Assembly (NCBI GenBank): GCA_964495075.1
Contig: CAZBUJ010000023.1
Span: 3,140 to 67,139, forward strand
DNA from: JAFGJQ01 sp964495075
Lineage (GTDB): Bacteria > Planctomycetota > Phycisphaerae > UBA1845
Length of the DNA: 64,000 nucleotides
Direction of reading: 5' to 3'
Part shown: piece by piece, positions 15,852 through 23,815 of the stretch
Layout of the letters: each line of letters begins with the position of its first letter
Numbering within the stretch: the first letter of the stretch is position 1
Position numbers and translations under genes: made by a program
Notes under the pieces: generated by a model
What the model was told of the DNA's origin: nothing
What the model saw: the letters and a program-made list of their open reading frames with translations, nothing else
Databases searched by the model: none

Positions 15852-18695
15852 TCACGGGGCCGGGACGGCGGATGTCGCCGACAGTTTCGCCGCCGCCGCC
15901 GGCGTGACCAGCACGCGGATCACTCGATCCGGTCGGTGATACCGGTTGAACACCGCCTTCACGCCTTCGACGGTCGCCTGGGCATACGCCTCCTCGTCGT
16001 GCTTGACGTCTTCCAACGACCGGCCGCGGAAGTCGAGATCGGCCAGCACCCGCAGCCAGAACCGCGGTTCCTTTCGTCGGGTATCCAGCTCGTTGGCAAT
16101 CTGCTTCTTGGCCACGTTGAGTTCGTCCGGGGTGGGTCCTGCGGCGGCGAACCCGGCGAAGGCGGCGAGCACCTCGTCGGCCAGTCGCTCCGCCTGCGCC
16201 GGGTCGGTGGGCGCGGCACCGAAGAAGAGCCCCGAATCACGGTACGCGGTGGACGGCTGACTCACCGCCCCGATCGAGTACACCAGTTGCTTCTCCTCGC
16301 GTATGTCCTTGATCATCCGGGTGGTCAGGATCTTGGACGCGAGGCCCAGGGCCCGCGTGTCCTGAACGTTCGACTCCTCGCAGGAGAAGAAGCCGGCAAA
16401 CACCACGGCCTTCGGCGTCATGCTGGCAAACGACACGTTGTCCGTGTACGGGCCCTCACCACGCCGCACGTCTCGCAGGGCGTCGAGCCGGTCGGCCTTC
16501 CGCGGGCGGGCGGGCAAGGAGCCGATGTACCGCATAACGAGATCCATGGCCGATGCTAGGTCGATGTCACCGACCACCGCCACCTCCATCGGGGCCTGCC
16601 GGGCCAGCCGGTCGTACCAGGCCTGGGCCCGGGCGCGGTCCTGCCGCTCCACCTGCTTCCTGGTAAGCATCTTCAACCGGGGGTCGCTGCCCGACAGCAC
16701 ACTGCGGACCGCCTTGGCCAGCTGGTACTGCGGGCTCGTCTGACCGGCCTCGATCTGCTCCAGCATCGCTTCCTGCCAGTTCTGGAAGGCGGACTCCTCG
16801 AGTTTGCCGTCGGTCAGGAGGGCATGCGCGAGTTCAAAACCGGTCTCGAGGTCCGAGGGCGAGCCGGAAATCCGGATCGCCAGCTGATCGGGGGTCTCGC
16901 CGCCGCCGATGGAGACCTTCTTGCCCGTGGTCAGGTCGCGAATGTCGGTGGAGGTCAGCCGACTCGTGGCCGGCTGGTCCAACACCAGGGCCGCCACCTG
17001 CGTGATCCCGATGTTGTCGGCCGACTCCTCGATGGACCCGCCAGCCAACCGGATGCTGACCAGCACGGTGTCCTTCCGGTAATCCATGAAACGGTGGTGG
17101 ACCCGGACTCCATTGGACAGCCAGGCGGACGCGATGCGGAGATCGTCATCCCGGGTCTGCTCGACGACCTTGCCCGGTTCCGGCCGGGCCGCGAGGATCG
17201 AGGTGGGGCGGTCCTTTTCGACCACGGCCTCCGTTTTACGAACCAGGGCCGCTTTGGCGGCGGCCAGGACTTCGTCCTGATCGGGGAGCTTGACGTCCTC
17301 TTTTTCCGGCATCGTGACAACGTAAGCGAAAGTGCCCGGCGCGAAGTGTTTGGCAAACGTCGCGTTGATCTCCTCCAGCGTGATTGACGGGATCAGCTTC
17401 TTGTACAGGTCAAGCCGCTGTTGGGCGGACATGATGGTGGACCCGTCGTTCACGGCCGAGTTGTAGCGGAACATGAACATCCGGGCCGGCTGGGTGGATT
17501 CCCGCTCAACGGCCCGTTCGGCCCGGGAGATGAACTCCGTCTTCGCCTGCTCCATCTCGTGGCGGGTGAACCCGTGCTCCCGGGCCCGGCTGACGGTCAT
17601 GACGAACTCATCCAGCATCTTGACCCAGTTCCCCGGTTCCCCCTCTACGCTGCCCCAGACCATGATGACTTCGTTGAAGAAGTTGCGTACCGACGCACGG
17701 CCCTCGCGGAACGACGCCTCCCCCGACTGCACTTTCTCTTCGAGCTGGCGTCCTACGATCCATGAGCCGATGCTCTCCACCAGTTTCGTCCGCAGGGCCT
17801 CCGCGGTGGTGACCGGCGGACGGCCCGGGGCCACGTTCATCACTTCGACTTCGGCGGTGGCAATCTCCGGGTCCGAAACCACCATGGCTCGGGTGGCGGT
17901 GAACGCCTTGATGTCGCCCTTATGCTGCGTAGGCACCGGCTTGTCCGCTTTGTAGGAACCGAAGTTCTTCTCGATGAGCGGGATCTGTTCCTTGGGGTCC
18001 GCGTCCCCGACCACGATCAGCGTCATGTGCTCCGCCCGGTACCATTTGCGGTAGTAGTCGACGAACTCCTGCCGCGAAAACTTCGCGATCAGTTCCTCCT
18101 TGCCGATCGGCAGCCGCTCGGCGAACCGGGAGCCGGGGAACATCATCGGATAGAGCTTGTCGCGAATTCGCTGCTCCGGGCCTTGTCCGGAGCGGACCTC
18201 GGCCAGGATGACGCCGCGCTCTTTCTCGATTTCATCGGTGAGCAACAGCAACCGGAACGCCTGGTCGGACAGGCACAGCATCGCCTTGTCGATGGTGGCC
18301 GGCTTCACGTCCGGCGTGAACAGCATGTATGCCGTCTGGTCGAAGCTCGTGAACGCGTTGATGTCGCCGCCGAACTGCATGCCGATGCTCTCGAAGTACT
18401 TGATCACTTCGCCGGGCGGGAAGTTCTCCGAGCCGTTGAAAGCGAGGTGCTCGATGAAGTGCGCGATACCACGCTGGTCGTCCGTCTCGTTGAGCGAGCC
18501 CGTCTTGACGTTCAGCATGAGGGCCATCTTGCCCGGCGGAACGGCCTGCCGTCGGATGATGTAATGCAGCCCGTTGCTCAACTCTCCGCGAACCAGGTTC
18601 GGGTCGCTGGGCAGCGGGGTGGAGGCGGCCCAGGTCGGACCACGGGCAACAAGCGGAAGCAGCAATACGATGAACAAACGGCGATCGCGGAACAT
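15852..18695 (-). CDS. M16-family zinc metallopeptidase (insulinase/pitrilysin type)
   Basis: A 947-residue exported peptidase with a signal peptide at 1-24 (ending WAAS). The first M16 domain holds the inverted zinc motif HFIEH (79-83) and the downstream glutamate segment EIEKERGVILAEV (about 155-170). M16 half-domains follow at about 200-380, with a second inactive pair from about 520 to 930; the RDxxLY-like substrate-binding region near the end is seen around SRNVQDTRALGLASKILTTR-type sequence. Such periplasmic proteins degrade peptides in a clam-shell chamber. The ATG at 18695 has the ribosome site TAGGAGA. It sits 188 bases downstream of ogt on the same strand. Confidence 0.92.
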   Translation of the reverse strand: MFRDRRLFIVLLLPLVARGPTWAASTPLPSDPNLVRGELSNGLHYIIRRQAVPPGKMALMLNVKTGSLNETDDQRGIAHFIEHLAFNGSENFPPGEVIKYFESIGMQFGGDINAFTSFDQTAYMLFTPDVKPATIDKAMLCLSDQAFRLLLLTDEIEKERGVILAEVRSGQGPEQRIRDKLYPMMFPGSRFAERLPIGKEELIAKFSRQEFVDYYRKWYRAEHMTLIVVGDADPKEQIPLIEKNFGSYKADKPVPTQHKGDIKAFTATRAMVVSDPEIATAEVEVMNVAPGRPPVTTAEALRTKLVESIGSWIVGRQLEEKVQSGEASFREGRASVRNFFNEVIMVWGSVEGEPGNWVKMLDEFVMTVSRAREHGFTRHEMEQAKTEFISRAERAVERESTQPARMFMFRYNSAVNDGSTIMSAQQRLDLYKKLIPSITLEEINATFAKHFAPGTFAYVVTMPEKEDVKLPDQDEVLAAAKAALVRKTEAVVEKDRPTSILAARPEPGKVVEQTRDDDLRIASAWLSNGVRVHHRFMDYRKDTVLVSIRLAGGSIEESADNIGITQVAALVLDQPATSRLTSTDIRDLTTGKKVSIGGGETPDQLAIRISGSPSDLETGFELAHALLTDGKLEESAFQNWQEAMLEQIEAGQTSPQYQLAKAVRSVLSGSDPRLKMLTRKQVERQDRARAQAWYDRLARQAPMEVAVVGDIDLASAMDLVMRYIGSLPARPRKADRLDALRDVRRGEGPYTDNVSFASMTPKAVVFAGFFSCEESNVQDTRALGLASKILTTRMIKDIREEKQLVYSIGAVSQPSTAYRDSGLFFGAAPTDPAQAERLADEVLAAFAGFAAAGPTPDELNVAKKQIANELDTRRKEPRFWLRVLADLDFRGRSLEDVKHDEEAYAQATVEGVKAVFNRYHRPDRVIRVLVTPAAAAKLSATSAVPAP

Positions 18696-18883
18696 TCAGG
18701 TATTCTCCTACGTGAGAGAGATTCACGAGCGGAACTGCGGCAAGCACGAAGCGTGACGCGGACCATCCGATTCTTATTGTAAGGAGTGGGGAATCCCCGC
18801 TCTCACGACCGCGTGTAAGAAGTCGTAAAAGCTTGCACTCCGGCCACGAGTACGAACGGAACGCGGCGCCCGGAATCAGTGCA

Positions 18884-19432
18884 TCACGAAATCGTGGAGG
18901 TGCACTGCATGCCGGCCGCGCCGGCGCCGACAACAGCCCGCTCGTGATCGAGCAGGAAGGCCTTGCGGCGCAACCCGCCCCCGAAGCCGTGGAGACTCCC
19001 CGCCGCGTTGATCACGCGATGGCACGGAACGATAATGGGGATGCAGTTCTGCCCGTTGGCCCGCCCCACCGCGCGTTGCCCGCCGGGTCGCCCGATGCGG
19101 TCGGCAAGTTGCCCGTACGAGACAGTCTGCCCATACGGGATCCGCCGCAGTCCCCGCCAGACCCGCCTTTGAAACTCGGTGCCCCGGACGTCCAGGCGAA
19201 CGGTGAATGAACGGAGGGTGCCATCGAAGTACGCGAGCAACTCGTCCATCGCCAGTCCGAGATGCTTGTTGTCCGTGTCGATCATCCGGAGATCGTGGCG
19301 GGTCGCCCAGCGTGCCAGTTGCGCGGCAGCACCCCGGGTGGGGAAGCCGATCCACGCCAATCCACGGCTGGTCGCCGCCAGGCTCAAGCGTCCGATCGGA
19401 CTGTCGAGTGCCGCCACCGCGAGATCCTGCAT
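18884..19432 (-). CDS. ogt: Methylated-DNA--protein-cysteine methyltransferase
   Basis: Suicide repair protein that moves O6-methylguanine methyl groups to its own cysteine. The 182 residues have the active site PCHRV at 136-140 (Cys137), preceded by the family segment IPYGQTVSYGQLA with the recognition helix, and followed by GSLHGFGGGLRRKAFLL with the conserved glycines. The N-terminal ribonuclease-like domain (1-80) is present. The tail after about 165 is not part of the family. The ATG at 19432 lies 13 bases after the BtpA-family stop, so the two genes are in one operon. Confidence 0.93.
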   Translation of the reverse strand: MQDLAVAALDSPIGRLSLAATSRGLAWIGFPTRGAAAQLARWATRHDLRMIDTDNKHLGLAMDELLAYFDGTLRSFTVRLDVRGTEFQRRVWRGLRRIPYGQTVSYGQLADRIGRPGGQRAVGRANGQNCIPIIVPCHRVINAAGSLHGFGGGLRRKAFLLDHERAVVGAGAAGMQCTSTIS

Positions 19433-19445
19433 CGTGTGGTCCTCC

Positions 19446-20240
19446 CTACGCCCCACCCTCGCCCTTCGCCGCCTCGACGAATCCACGCGCCATGGCCGCG
19501 TCCACCGGTTCGTCCACGCAACCGCCGGGCTTGAGCCCGGATCCGACGATCACGCCGTCGCTTTCCCCCAGGTACGCGGCCACGGTTTCCGTCGTCACTC
19601 CGCTGCCCACCAGCAGCGGCCGGTCCGGTACCGCCCGCCGCACCCGCCGGATATTGTCCATATCCGCCGGCCGACCGGTCGACGTACCAGACACGATCAG
19701 CATGTCGGCATGCCCCCGGTAGGCCGTCTCCTCCGCCGCCAGGGCGATGTCCGGCTGACTGAGCGGGGACGCGTGTTTGACGTGTACGTCAGCGAGGATC
19801 CCCACGTCGCAACCCAGTCGCTGGCGGAGGCGCAGCGTGTCGGCCGCGCGTCCCTCGACGATGCCCTGGTCGGTAGCGGCCACGCCGACGTGGACGTTGA
19901 CGCGAATGAACGGCGCGCCGATCACCGCCGCCACGGCGAGCCCCGCCGCCGCGTCGTTGCGCAGCACGTTGATCCCCACCGGGATGGACACGGCCTGGAT
20001 CACCTCCCGCGCCACCACGGACATCGACGCCACCGTCACCGGGTCCACGCGGTCCGGCGCGAAGGGGGCGTCGCCGATATTCTCCACGATCATGGCGGAG
20101 AAGCCGGCGTCCCGGAGCACGGCGGCGTCCCGCACGGCGCGGCGAATGATGACGTCGAGTGACAATTTGTTATTGGGGCTGCCGGGCAAGGCGGGCAGGT
20201 GCACCATGCCGATCAGGATGGGAGTTCCCATGGAAATCAT
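19446..20240 (-). CDS. BtpA/SgcQ-family protein
   Basis: A 264-residue TIM-barrel-like protein of the BtpA/SgcQ family. BtpA was named for stabilising photosystem I in cyanobacteria; the general biochemical role is unclear. Signature segments are IGMVHLPALPGSP near the N-terminus, DAGFSAMIVENIGDAPF, PVGINVLRNDAAAGLAVA, GAPFIRVNVHVG, GILADVHVKHASPL and DGVIVGSGLKPGG near the end. Two adjacent starts (20240 and 20231) are possible, and neither has a clear ribosome site. ogt follows 13 bases later. It is divergent from the first TMTC-like gene, with 116 bases between them. Confidence 0.9.
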   Translation of the reverse strand: MISMGTPILIGMVHLPALPGSPNNKLSLDVIIRRAVRDAAVLRDAGFSAMIVENIGDAPFAPDRVDPVTVASMSVVAREVIQAVSIPVGINVLRNDAAAGLAVAAVIGAPFIRVNVHVGVAATDQGIVEGRAADTLRLRQRLGCDVGILADVHVKHASPLSQPDIALAAEETAYRGHADMLIVSGTSTGRPADMDNIRRVRRAVPDRPLLVGSGVTTETVAAYLGESDGVIVGSGLKPGGCVDEPVDAAMARGFVEAAKGEGGA

Positions 20241-20356
20241 GCGGCTTGTCCATTGTGCCGGCGCCCAGGATACCCGGCCTGCGCGTACCGTCAACGGCAG
20301 GCCCGGCCGGCTTTCCATTCCCCGGCCCCCCCGTCCTGCGATACAATCGCCCCGCG

Positions 20357-22522
20357 ATGTCTCTCCAGCAACAACCGGGTCTCGGCCACCGCGGCGCCGG
20401 TTCGGGGTCCGTGGTGCGGGCGTACGCCCTGTGTGCGTTCCTGGCCGCCATCAGCTACGTGAACGCGTTGACCAACGATTTCTGCGAGGATGACCAAGCG
20501 ATCATTGTGGGGAACCCGCTGGTGACGGCCGATGACGGCTGGGGGAATATCTGGCGACGTCATTACTGGCAACACCACGCCGACGCCTTCCTGCACCCCG
20601 ACCTGCTGTATCGCCCCGTGACCATCGTTTCATATCGCGTGAATCATTTCGTCCACGGACTGCGAGCGAGCGGGTTCATCGTCACCGCCGTGATCCTGCA
20701 CGTGTGCGTCACGCTGGGCGTGTATCGGCTGATGCGGCGGATGACCGATCGATCGGGTGCGTCGCTGCTGGCCGCCGCGGGCTTCGCGGTCCTGCCCGTT
20801 CACACCGAGGCAGTGACCCACATCGTGGGTCGGGCCGAACTCCTGGCGGCCCTGTTCGTGCTGGCCACGCTCCTGGCGTTCGCGCCACCGGGCGGGAACA
20901 TCCGCCGCCGGCCGATCGCGTTCCGGATCGGGCTCGGCGCTCTCGCGGCATTCCTGGCGATGGCGTCCAAGGAAACGGGGCTGGCGATCATTCTGCTCGT
21001 GCCGCTTTTTCAGTGGTTCTGGCGGAGCGGCCGTGCGCCGAGGTCCGGGCCGAACGGGAACGGATCGCGCCTTTCGTGGCGACTCATCGTTGCCCAGCTC
21101 GCGACGGTGTCGATCGCGTTTGCCGTCTACATGCTGCTTCGCCGGGCGGCGCTGGGTGGCGTGCTGTACCAGCCGGTGACGCTCACCAAGTCCGTCAACG
21201 TCCTGGTCGATGCCACACCGTGGGAGCGGTTCTGCGGAATCCTCCAGCTTTGGGGTGGCTACTGGGCGAAGACGGTCTGGCCGGCAAAACTCGTCGCGGA
21301 CTACTCCATCAACGCGGTACAGGTGGCGAATGGCTTGCTTCACCCGCACGTGCTGTTTGGCCTGGCGGTGGCGGTGGCCCTCGTCGCGCTGGCGATCTGG
21401 AGTTGGCGGCGCGGGCAGCGAGCGCCGGCGGTGTGGCTTGGCGCGCTGGTGATCAGCTACTGGCCGACGTCAAACTCCGTCGTCCTGATCAAGGTCTTCT
21501 TTGCCGAACGACTCTGGTACCTGCCGTCCGCGTGGGCACTCATGCTCCTCGGCTGGGTGGCGTGGCGCGGTGTCGACGGTCTGGGACGGCGCCTCGCACG
21601 CGGCTCTCTGGTGCGTGGCGTTTCGCTGGCGTGCGTGATGGTCATCCTGACAGCGGGCATTGTGCGGTGCTGGCTGCGCAACCCCGCCTGGCGCAGCGAT
21701 GCAGCACTGGTCGCGGCGAACTATCATGATCACCCGGACAGTATTCGGGCGCTGCTCGGCTACGGCAAGTGGCTCGCGCGGAACGGCCGGTACGCCGAGG
21801 GCATGGCTCTGATGCAACGCAGCGTGCTTATCGATCCCGGTTTCGTCGACGGGCACCGTCAAATCGGTGCCACCATGCTGGCGGCAGGCGATCTGCAAGG
21901 CGCGGTCCATCACTTGTCGATCGCCGACCAGGCCGTTCCCGGGCACGGCCCGACACAGCGTTGGCTGGCGGCGGCGCAAACCGCCCTCGCCTCGCAGACA
22001 TCCGCCATTCTCGACCCGCTTCGACGGCAGGTGGCCCAGCACCCCGACGATCTGGATGCCCTGCTCGAACTGGCCGCCCGTCTCCGGGACCTCGGCTGGC
22101 CGGATGCGGCCGCCGAGCGCCTGAGGAGGGCGCGGGACCGGTTCGCCGCCGACCCGCGGTTCCTGCATGAACTGGCCGTCACGCAAGTGGTGGCGGGTCG
22201 CCGTGACGATGCCGTCTCGACGTACCGCGACGTGATCGCCGTCGCTTCGCGGCAGGCGTCCGCTCGCGTCGAGTTGGCGATGCTCCTGCTCGACCGCCGG
22301 GCGGACGGAGACATGGCGGAGGCAAAATCGCTCATCGAGACGACGAGAAGCCTGGCCCCGGACGACATGCAGGTGCAGATCGCGTGGGCCGAACTCCGGG
22401 CCCTGGAAGGGCACCGCCGCGAAGCCGCCCAACTGTACCGCCAGATCGCCAGCCGGGCGCCGCGGGGAAGCGACCTGCGCGAACAGTGCGAACTACGAGC
22501 GAGATTCTTGAACAGCGAGTAG
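20357..22522 (+). CDS. TMTC-like membrane protein with TPR repeats
   Basis: A 721-residue polytopic protein. About ten membrane helices fill residues 15-440. The N-terminal segment NDFCEDDQAIIVGNPLV, then LLYRPVTIVSYRVNHFVHGL, and the DUF1736-like ERFCGILQLWGGYWAKTVWP match the GT-C fold TMTC family; in animals TMTC1-4 add O-mannose to cadherins. Residues 470-720 are TPR helices, with repeated HPDSIRALLGYGKWLARNG- and VAQHPDDLDALLELAARL-type units. The ATG at 20357 is nine bases after TACAAT, so the transcript may be leaderless. A second homologue lies at 23816, with a PAP2 lipoprotein between them. The acceptor protein and donor lipid are unknown. Confidence 0.87.
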   Translation: MSLQQQPGLGHRGAGSGSVVRAYALCAFLAAISYVNALTNDFCEDDQAIIVGNPLVTADDGWGNIWRRHYWQHHADAFLHPDLLYRPVTIVSYRVNHFVHGLRASGFIVTAVILHVCVTLGVYRLMRRMTDRSGASLLAAAGFAVLPVHTEAVTHIVGRAELLAALFVLATLLAFAPPGGNIRRRPIAFRIGLGALAAFLAMASKETGLAIILLVPLFQWFWRSGRAPRSGPNGNGSRLSWRLIVAQLATVSIAFAVYMLLRRAALGGVLYQPVTLTKSVNVLVDATPWERFCGILQLWGGYWAKTVWPAKLVADYSINAVQVANGLLHPHVLFGLAVAVALVALAIWSWRRGQRAPAVWLGALVISYWPTSNSVVLIKVFFAERLWYLPSAWALMLLGWVAWRGVDGLGRRLARGSLVRGVSLACVMVILTAGIVRCWLRNPAWRSDAALVAANYHDHPDSIRALLGYGKWLARNGRYAEGMALMQRSVLIDPGFVDGHRQIGATMLAAGDLQGAVHHLSIADQAVPGHGPTQRWLAAAQTALASQTSAILDPLRRQVAQHPDDLDALLELAARLRDLGWPDAAAERLRRARDRFAADPRFLHELAVTQVVAGRRDDAVSTYRDVIAVASRQASARVELAMLLLDRRADGDMAEAKSLIETTRSLAPDDMQVQIAWAELRALEGHRREAAQLYRQIASRAPRGSDLREQCELRARFLNSE

Positions 22523-22526
22523 AGCT

Positions 22527-22549
22527 CAAATCACCAATCAGTGATTCGG
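22527..22549. repeat. Short degenerate inverted repeat after the TMTC-like gene
   Basis: AATCAC (22529-22534) and GTGATT (22541-22546) form a six-base stem directly after the stop codon at 22522, between two convergent genes. Its composition resembles decayed NAATTAC units. Confidence 0.35.
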
Positions 22550-22578
22550 AACTGCCCATCCCTCGCCTTCCGGCTCGT

Positions 22579-23634
22579 CTACCGGAAGTGCTTTACCCAC
22601 GCGACGCCGGTGCTTCCGGTCATTGGATCGGCGTAGGGAAGGATCTGCCCGCCGAACAGCTCCAGCTCCTCGTCGCTGGCCACCGTGTGACCGATCACGA
22701 GACCCAGCACCGCCCCCATCACCACGTCGGAGAAGTAATGCTCTTCGTCGTCCAGCCGCTCGATGGCGACCAGCGCGCCCAGCCCGTACAGGGGCACCCC
22801 CACCAGCGGCCCGTACTCCCGGTGCATGACCGACGCAAAACAGAACGTGCTGGACACGTGAGCACTCGGCATGGTGCCCCACTCCCCGTTGGGGGCATCA
22901 TTCCAGGTGGCGACCTGGCCCGCCATGGTGGTCACCCCGTTGATGATCAAGGCACTAAACAGCTTCTTGCCGACGTTGTAGGTCTTCTCGTCCCGGGTCT
23001 GCTGACCGATGAGGTACCACGCACCGGCCAGCGCGAAGTGGGTACCGGGATTGCCCAGGGCGCCGAAGGTGTCATTGGCACCATCGGAGAAAATGTCCTT
23101 GTGGTGCAGGCTTTCCTCGATCGTCCGGTCCGGACCGGTCTGCTGGATAGCCAGCGAACCGCCGTAGGCCGCACCCAAGATGATGAGGTTCGGGGCGGCG
23201 GTGTAGACTTTCTTGGTATCGCGCCACAGGTCACCCGGCATGGCGGCGACGTCGCGTTTGACCGTTTCCCAGAAGCCGGGCAAGGGGCCGGGGCGATCCA
23301 CGCCCCGGGTTGTCGCCACGGTCTCGTCGTCCACGAACGACTGGAAGTCGTTCTCAGACGAGTCTTCGGGCGACACGTCGCCGGCCGGGCTGCCCGTCGG
23401 CTCGTCGTCATGCAGGTTGAAGAAGAATGTCGGACCGGCGGTGTTATGCGAGGCAAGCCGGTACGCCGGCGTGCGGGCCGACGCCGTATGGGCCGCCTGA
23501 ACGGCGGCCCGTCGCTGTCGGGCGGCGTCGGCCACCTGGGCCCCCATGGCTTCCAGGGTTTGTCCGGTTCGCTGACTAGCGCATCCGCTGGTAACGACTG
23601 CCGCCAGCGCGAGAGGAATCCATCGTGTGAGCAT
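22579..23634 (-). CDS. PAP2-family phosphatase, lipoprotein
   Basis: A 351-residue acid-phosphatase-fold protein. The ATG at 23634 has a GGAGG ribosome site and starts a lipoprotein signal ending TSGC (Cys18). A polar linker runs to about 150. The PAP2 domain holds GTMPSAHVSSTFCFA (motif 2, PSAH for the usual PSGH) and IERLDDEEHYFSDVVMG (motif 3, with the nucleophile histidine and aspartate). Motif 1 is not evident. Family members remove phosphate from undecaprenyl diphosphate or other lipid phosphates. It is flanked by two TMTC-like genes, so recycling of the lipid carrier used by those transferases is a reasonable guess but not shown. Confidence 0.85.
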   Translation of the reverse strand: MLTRWIPLALAAVVTSGCASQRTGQTLEAMGAQVADAARQRRAAVQAAHTASARTPAYRLASHNTAGPTFFFNLHDDEPTGSPAGDVSPEDSSENDFQSFVDDETVATTRGVDRPGPLPGFWETVKRDVAAMPGDLWRDTKKVYTAAPNLIILGAAYGGSLAIQQTGPDRTIEESLHHKDIFSDGANDTFGALGNPGTHFALAGAWYLIGQQTRDEKTYNVGKKLFSALIINGVTTMAGQVATWNDAPNGEWGTMPSAHVSSTFCFASVMHREYGPLVGVPLYGLGALVAIERLDDEEHYFSDVVMGAVLGLVIGHTVASDEELELFGGQILPYADPMTGSTGVAWVKHFR

Positions 23635-23778
23635 GATTGCGCCTCCGTGCCGCTCCTGCCGGCCTGTTGTCCTGATGCAAAGTGTACGGGAAACGAACCG
23701 GCACGGCGAGCCGAAACTCGGCGGAATCACGACCAGGATGTCATCGTGCTTCATCCGCGAGGGCGGACCCTGCCCGTC

Positions 23779-23808
23779 TTGAGCACGCAAGGCCGAACGT
23801 GCTATAGT
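23779..23808 (+). promoter_or_regulatory. Sigma-70 promoter of the second TMTC-like gene, near-leaderless
   Basis: TTGAGC (23779-23784), an 18-base spacer and TATAGT (23803-23808). The ATG at 23816 is seven bases after the -10, at the expected transcription start. No Shine-Dalgarno sequence is present. Confidence 0.55.
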
Positions 23809-23815
23809 CGCCGGG